Shown piece by piece: positions 60,552-64,000 of a stretch of 64,000 nucleotides of DNA. The translations under genes were made by a program, and so were the position numbers. Positions within the stretch are counted from its first letter, which is position 1. Each line of letters opens with the position of its first letter. The DNA lies in NCBI GenBank assembly GCA_036677145.1, contig JAKFFF010000053.1, positions 22,783-86,782 of the forward strand. The letters run 5' to 3'. The notes under the pieces were generated by a model. That model ran no database searches, had not been told where the DNA came from, and saw only the letters and a list, made by a program, of their open reading frames with translations. Source of the stretch: CADEED01 sp036677145. GTDB taxonomy: Bacteria; Pseudomonadota; Gammaproteobacteria; Steroidobacterales; Steroidobacteraceae.

Positions 60552-61679
60552 ATGTCAGCGGTGAACGAAAAACTCGTCGAAACGGTCGAGGTAAAGAGCG
60601 CGGGTGAAAACGGCCCGATGGTGCTCAACACGCGGCCGCTGTTCAAACTCATGGTCGAACGCAAGGCGTCCGACCTGTTCTTCACGTCGAATTCGCCGAT
60701 CAAGGTCAAGATCGAAGGCGCGATCCTGCCGATCAACAAGCAGGTCCTGACCCCCGAGACCGTGCGCCAGGCGGCCTACGGCCTCATGACGCCCGACCAG
60801 CTCGAAAGCTTCAAGCGCGACCTCGAGATCGATTTCGCGATCTCCGAGCCCGGCCTCGGCCGCTTCCGCGTGAACGTCTTCTACCAGCGCGGCTATCCCG
60901 CGATGGTGCTGCGCTACATCAGCGCCGACATGCCGCGGCTCGAACAGCTCGGCCTGCCCGACATGTTCAAGGACCTCATCATGATGAAGCGCGGGCTCAT
61001 CCTGATGGTCGGCGCCACCGGCTCCGGCAAGTCCACGTCCATCGCCGCGATGATCAACCATCGCAACGAGGTGTCCTCGGATCACATCGTGACCATCGAG
61101 GACCCGATCGAATACCTCCACACCAACAAGCGCTCGATCGTGAATCAGCGTGAAGTGGGGCTCGACACCAAGTCTTTCGCGCGTGCGCTGCGTGGCGTCA
61201 TGCGCGCCGCTCCCGACGTCATCCTGATCGGCGAAATCCGCGACCGGGAGACGATGGAGGCCGCGATCAACCTTTCCGGCACAGGTCATCTCGTCCTATC
61301 CACCTTGCACGCGAACAACAGCGCTGAGACGCTGGATCGCATCATCAACATGTTCCCGCAGGATCAGCACAAGCAGATATTCCTCGATCTGTCGCAGTAC
61401 CTGAAGGCGATCCTTTCGCAGCGCCTGGTCGTCGGCAAGGACGGCAAACGCATGGCGGCGATCGAGGTGATGATCAATACGCCGTACATCACCGAACTCG
61501 TGAAGAAGGGTGACGTGAGCGCGATCAAGGAAGCCATTGTCGCGAGCTCCGAACGCGGCGTGCAGAGCTTCGACGTCGCGCTGCTGAACCTCTACAAGCA
61601 GAACCGGATCGAGCTCGAAGAGGCGCTCTCCAACGCCGACTCCCGCTCGAACCTCGAGGCCAAGATCAACTTCGGCTGA
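60552..61679 (+). CDS. Second PilU-like retraction ATPase
   Basis: The protein is 375 residues with complete motor motifs (GATGSGKSTS, VTIEDPIEYLH, VILIGEIRD, TGHLVLSTLHANNS). It is closer to PilU than PilT: the AIRNLIRE position reads TPYITELVKKGD. The N-terminus is extended by about 25 residues compared with PilT. It follows pilU by 31 bases and appears co-transcribed. A third, intact retraction-type motor in one operon is unusual. Confidence 0.9.
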   Translation: MSAVNEKLVETVEVKSAGENGPMVLNTRPLFKLMVERKASDLFFTSNSPIKVKIEGAILPINKQVLTPETVRQAAYGLMTPDQLESFKRDLEIDFAISEPGLGRFRVNVFYQRGYPAMVLRYISADMPRLEQLGLPDMFKDLIMMKRGLILMVGATGSGKSTSIAAMINHRNEVSSDHIVTIEDPIEYLHTNKRSIVNQREVGLDTKSFARALRGVMRAAPDVILIGEIRDRETMEAAINLSGTGHLVLSTLHANNSAETLDRIINMFPQDQHKQIFLDLSQYLKAILSQRLVVGKDGKRMAAIEVMINTPYITELVKKGDVSAIKEAIVASSERGVQSFDVALLNLYKQNRIELEEALSNADSRSNLEAKINFG

Positions 61680-61709
61680 TCTGCCGCGGCGCGGCTCACG
61701 CCGCCGGCG

Positions 61710-62393
61710 CTACCTGCGCCCCGTCGAGCTGAGATCAGGACTCACCCGCGACAGATAGTCGGCAACGCCGCGCAGTTGGGCGGCGGTGAGCTTGCGCAGC
61801 ATGGCAACGTGCGCATCATCCATCCCCGGTCGCCGCTCGTGGGCCGTGTCGTCGAGCTGCCGGAATAGATAGGCGTAATGCTGGCCGGCGAGCCGCGGGC
61901 GGAGCGCAACCAGGTTGCCCTGGCCGAGCGGTCCGTGGCAGCGCTCGCATTCGCGGAAATACACCTTTGCGCCCTCGCCGAGGGAGGAGCCGTCGCCGAT
62001 TCCGCTCGCGGTCGCCGGAAATCTCGGCAGGCTTGCGACGTAGGCGGCCACGTCGGTGAGATCCTGCGCGCCTGCCAGGTGGTGTTTGTTCGTGAAGTGC
62101 TGCATGCGCTCGTTCCAGCGCTGCTCGTGGCGGAAGTCGGTGAGCTGCTTGAGCAGCACGCTGCCGTGCTGGCCCGCGATCGCGGGTATTTCGCCGTCAG
62201 GAGTGCCGCGGCCATCTTCGCCGTGGCAACCCGCACATGTCAGGAACAACTCGGCGCCGCGCTGCAGATCCGGCTCGAGTCGCGCCGCCTCATTGAACTC
62301 CCGGTTGCGCTCGGTAAGCGCTTGCGATGATTGCGCGCCGGCCGTCGTTGTTGCCGCCAGCAGCAGTGCGAAAAGCCAGGGTGCCGAAGTCAT
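61710..62393 (-). CDS. Dihaem cytochrome c (c4-like)
   Basis: The protein is 227 residues with a signal peptide (LFALLLAATTTAGAQ) and two haem motifs, CAGCH (53-57) and CERCH (149-153), each with a downstream Met candidate. It is a c4-type two-domain electron carrier for the periplasm, possibly feeding a terminal oxidase. Genes for a partner oxidase are not in the window. Confidence 0.9.
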   Translation of the reverse strand: MTSAPWLFALLLAATTTAGAQSSQALTERNREFNEAARLEPDLQRGAELFLTCAGCHGEDGRGTPDGEIPAIAGQHGSVLLKQLTDFRHEQRWNERMQHFTNKHHLAGAQDLTDVAAYVASLPRFPATASGIGDGSSLGEGAKVYFRECERCHGPLGQGNLVALRPRLAGQHYAYLFRQLDDTAHERRPGMDDAHVAMLRKLTAAQLRGVADYLSRVSPDLSSTGRR

Positions 62394-62473
62394 GTGCGCA
62401 CCTTAAGTCTCGCGGAGTGTCCAGTTCGATCGAGGGGACTACGTACGCTCCTGCGGGAGTTACGCATTTGCGC

Positions 62474-62501
62474 TTGACTTCAGGCGTTTCGCGCCTAGAA
62501 T
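62474..62501 (+). promoter_or_regulatory. Sigma-70 promoter
   Basis: TTGACT (62474-62479) and TAGAAT (62496-62501) are separated by 16 bases, close to consensus and the best such pair noticed in the window. Transcription should start near 62508. Confidence 0.65.
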
Positions 62502-62507
62502 GCGCGC

Positions 62508-62744
62508 CCCTATGCATCCTAACTACCAACGAACGTTTGCCAGCGCAGCGCTTGCCGCGTCGCCGCAGAGGCCGATTCTGTCGAATCGGACTTGCGTCCT
62601 CGCGTGCGCGTTGCGCGACGAACGCAATACGGACGACTTGAACTAGCTCTTCGATGCAACGGAGAGCGGCATTCAGGCAGCTCTCCGCAAGGCTCTCACA
62701 CGAGGCCCCGGTCAGCTGCCGCTGATTCGGGGCCTTCAGCTTTT
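62508..62744 (+). ncRNA. Short transcription unit of unknown product
   Basis: Between a strong promoter and an intrinsic terminator lie about 235 bases. Inside are hairpins CCGATTC-tgtc-GAATCGG (62572-62589) and CGGAGAGC/GCTCTCCG (62660-62687). A 44-codon frame starts at 62512 (MHPNYQRTFASAALAASPQ) almost at the predicted transcript start and lacks a ribosome site. A stable small RNA is the simpler reading; it matches no known RNA I can name. 62394-62473 upstream and 62745-62927 downstream show no gene. Confidence 0.35.
62703..62744 (+). terminator. Intrinsic terminator of the short unit
   Basis: AGGCCCCG and CGGGGCCT enclose a second stem (GTCAGC/GCTGAT, tgcc loop); a TTTT run follows after five bases. 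The stem is long and strong although the T-run is slightly displaced. Confidence 0.65.
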
Positions 62745-62927
62745 CTGGCCCCTTTGAAATGGCGCGCCATGGGCGCGACGAATTCGGTGCGTTGCGTTTG
62801 CAACGCGTCGTCAGGAGGTCTTTGTCTCGAAATTTCGCAGCGGTCCGGTTTCGAAATGCCGGCTGGCGCGCGCTCACCTGGCAACAGTCGTGGGTGCGTG
62901 TACCGCGAAACGGCGAGGCAGTTACCA

Positions 62928-63002
62928 CCACAAGCTAGCTCAGCCGGGTAGAGCGACGGTTTAGATCCGTTGGACGTGGGTTCGAATCCCACGCTTGTAA
63001 CC
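62928..63002 (+). tRNA. tRNA-like gene, apparent anticodon UAG, atypical
   Basis: Acceptor CACAAGC/GCTTGTA (first pair mismatched), D arm GCTC/GAGC with AGCCGGGTA loop, anticodon stem GACGG/CCGTT with loop TTTAGAT, T arm GTGGG-TTCGAAT-CCCAC, discriminator A and encoded CCA. Anticodon TAG at 62961-62963 would read CUA (Leu), yet there is no long variable arm as Leu tRNAs have, and the base normally between D and anticodon stems is absent. Either a divergent or decaying tRNA, or my anticodon assignment is off. Confidence 0.6.
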
Positions 63003-63316
63003 AGCTGTTAACTGGTTCTGTTGGAAGTAGATGACGCGGGACTTCGGTCCCGCATCGAGGTGACCTGGCGGTCCGCGCACTCGTGGCGGATCGCAGCGCG
63101 CCCGGCGCCTTGAGCCGCCGGAGTGCGCGACGCACGGGATCGTGGAGCGTCGGACGGGTAAGCGCATGTGGTCGTCATGCGCGCCCGTCGGACTAACTAC
63201 GGCGACGTCGCCGCGTGACCGGTGGACCGTTCCGGGGGTGTGGGTATACCTCGACCTATTTGATGCCGCCGCGGCAATGGGGCCGCGGCGGTGGGGTGGA
63301 AGGAAGGAGAACGACG
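63003..63316 (+). other. Leader region before the slipin-like gene
   Basis: The 314 bases contain a UUCG-capped hairpin (GCGGGAC-ttcg-GTCCCGC, 63035-63052) and a 10-bp stem CCGCCGCGGC/GCCGCGGCGG (63266-63291) close to the ribosome site. Neither is followed by a T-run. No gene is evident. Confidence 0.4.
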
Positions 63317-64000
63317 ATGTTGGGAATGAAGCGATTGACGGTGGCGCAGTACGAGCGCGTCCTGGTGTTCCGCGAACGCAGCCTCGAGCGTGTGCTCACG
63401 CCGGGCGTGTATTGGCTGTGGGACCCGCTGGCGCGCTTGACGGTGCAGACCTATGACGTATCCGTGCCGGAGCTCAATCCGCCGCGTGCGGACGTGCTGG
63501 TCGGCGAGTCGCGTGGTTTGCTCGAGCCGCAGGTGGACATCGTCGAGCTCGGCGACCGCGAGGTGGGCCTCGTCTACAAGAACGAGCGTCTTGCCGGCGT
63601 GCTCGCTCCCGGTGCGCGTCAGCTCTACTGGCGCGGTCCGGTGAAGGTGCGCGTCGAAGTGCGCGACATCAGCACGGAATACACGCTCGATTCGCGTACG
63701 GCCCGTGTACTTGCGGGCGCGAAGGGCGCGAGCGGCGTGGATGCCGCGATCAGCGTGGTCGAAGTGCCGGACACGGCAATCGGTCTGCTGATCGTCGACG
63801 GCGAGCTGCGTGCGGTGCTAAAGCCGGGTCTGTCGGCCTACTGGAAGTTCCAGCGCGTGCTGCGCGTGGAACAGGTGGATCTGCGTCTGCAGGCCATGGA
63901 AGTGGCGGGTCAGGAAATCCTGACGCGCGACAAGGTGAGCCTGCGCGTGAACCTGACCGCCCTGTGGCAGGTCACCGACGCTGTGAAGGCGCGTGCGACG
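63317..64000 (+). CDS. Slipin/SPFH-like membrane protein, 5' part
   Basis: The gene runs off the window after 228 codons. AAGGAAGGAG lies 6-7 bases before the ATG. The sequence carries three related blocks of the kind V-x-R-x-L-x-V-L-x-P-G (FRERSLERVLTPGVYWLWDP, KNERLAGVLAPGARQLYW, VDGELRAVLKPGLSAYWKF) and then an SPFH/band-7-like region (LQAMEVAGQEILTRDKVSLR). Slipins organise membrane domains. No transmembrane helix is obvious in the visible part; confirmation needs the 3' end. Confidence 0.8.
   Translation, partial: MLGMKRLTVAQYERVLVFRERSLERVLTPGVYWLWDPLARLTVQTYDVSVPELNPPRADVLVGESRGLLEPQVDIVELGDREVGLVYKNERLAGVLAPGARQLYWRGPVKVRVEVRDISTEYTLDSRTARVLAGAKGASGVDAAISVVEVPDTAIGLLIVDGELRAVLKPGLSAYWKFQRVLRVEQVDLRLQAMEVAGQEILTRDKVSLRVNLTALWQVTDAVKARAT

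Noticed and set aside
63035..63052. UUCG hairpin downstream of the tRNA-like gene as a terminator
   Set aside because: The stem is perfect but there is no T-run; it may be a processing structure.
1..64000. Insertion sequences, prophage or integrative element
   Set aside because: No transposase, integrase, phage structural gene or direct-repeat att pair was found; the tRNA-like gene is not followed by a visible duplicate of its 3' end.

Overview
The window is a 64 kb stretch of GC-rich chromosome. The gene content points to a free-living aerobic gammaproteobacterium, probably near the Steroidobacterales, Nevskiales or Xanthomonadales. The signs are HtpG, YggT-ProC-YggS next to a PilT/PilU cluster, a TonB-dependent receptor coupled to an S9 peptidase, a FemAB protein of the PEP-CTERM type and a PpnN nucleosidase. 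The placement is inference; there is no rRNA operon to anchor it. I saw no transposase, phage gene, CRISPR array or plasmid gene, so this reads as core plus metabolic accessory chromosome.

Layout. 0.1-5.1 kb: a Tat-exported PhoX-like protein, an M48 lipoprotein protease, a Bax-inhibitor-like membrane protein and an unrecognised operon of three overlapping small genes. 5.1-13.2 kb: S9 peptidase plus TonB receptor, a secreted lipase-like hydrolase and a FemAB-like acyltransferase. 13.3-20.4 kb: a baeRF-type protein and the operon transglutaminase / circularly permuted ATP-grasp / alpha-E / M1 aminopeptidase. 20.5-25.9 kb: glutaminase, a paralogue of the secreted hydrolase, an MFS transporter and a membrane protein with a DUF4124-like tail. 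25.9-30.9 kb: a two-subunit molybdenum hydroxylase with a coupled Tat-exported glycoside-hydrolase-like protein.

30.9-40.8 kb holds the most coherent system: allophanate hydrolase, a urea-carboxylase-type enzyme and two DUF1989 proteins on the minus strand, facing a substrate-binding protein, permease and ATPase on the plus strand. The 383-base divergent intergenic region contains a well-conserved guanidine-I (ykkC) riboswitch, two oppositely directed sigma-54 promoters with exact GG-N10-GC spacing, and two GCAC-N7-GTGC sites matching NtrC. The best reading is a nitrogen-regulated guanidine import and degradation cluster (carboxylation, carboxyguanidine deimination, allophanate hydrolysis) rather than a plain urea cluster.

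40.9-50.9 kb: an HDOD protein, an orphan structured RNA with its own terminator, GFA and GNAT proteins, a repeat-built lipoprotein, an MltD-like LysM transglycosylase, an L,D-transpeptidase, PpnN and an orphan ParA. 51-55.8 kb: HtpG, an FKBP lipoprotein, an amidohydrolase, an alpha/beta hydrolase and an HU-like protein. 56-61.7 kb: YggT-ProC-YggS and three tandem type IV pilus retraction-type ATPases. 61.7-64 kb: a dihaem cytochrome c, a short promoter-to-terminator unit of unknown product, an atypical tRNA-like gene and the start of a slipin-like gene that runs off the end.

Across the whole window the 7-mers TAGATAG and TAGTTAG (either strand) recur far more often than base composition predicts; this is recorded as a separate genome-scale observation.
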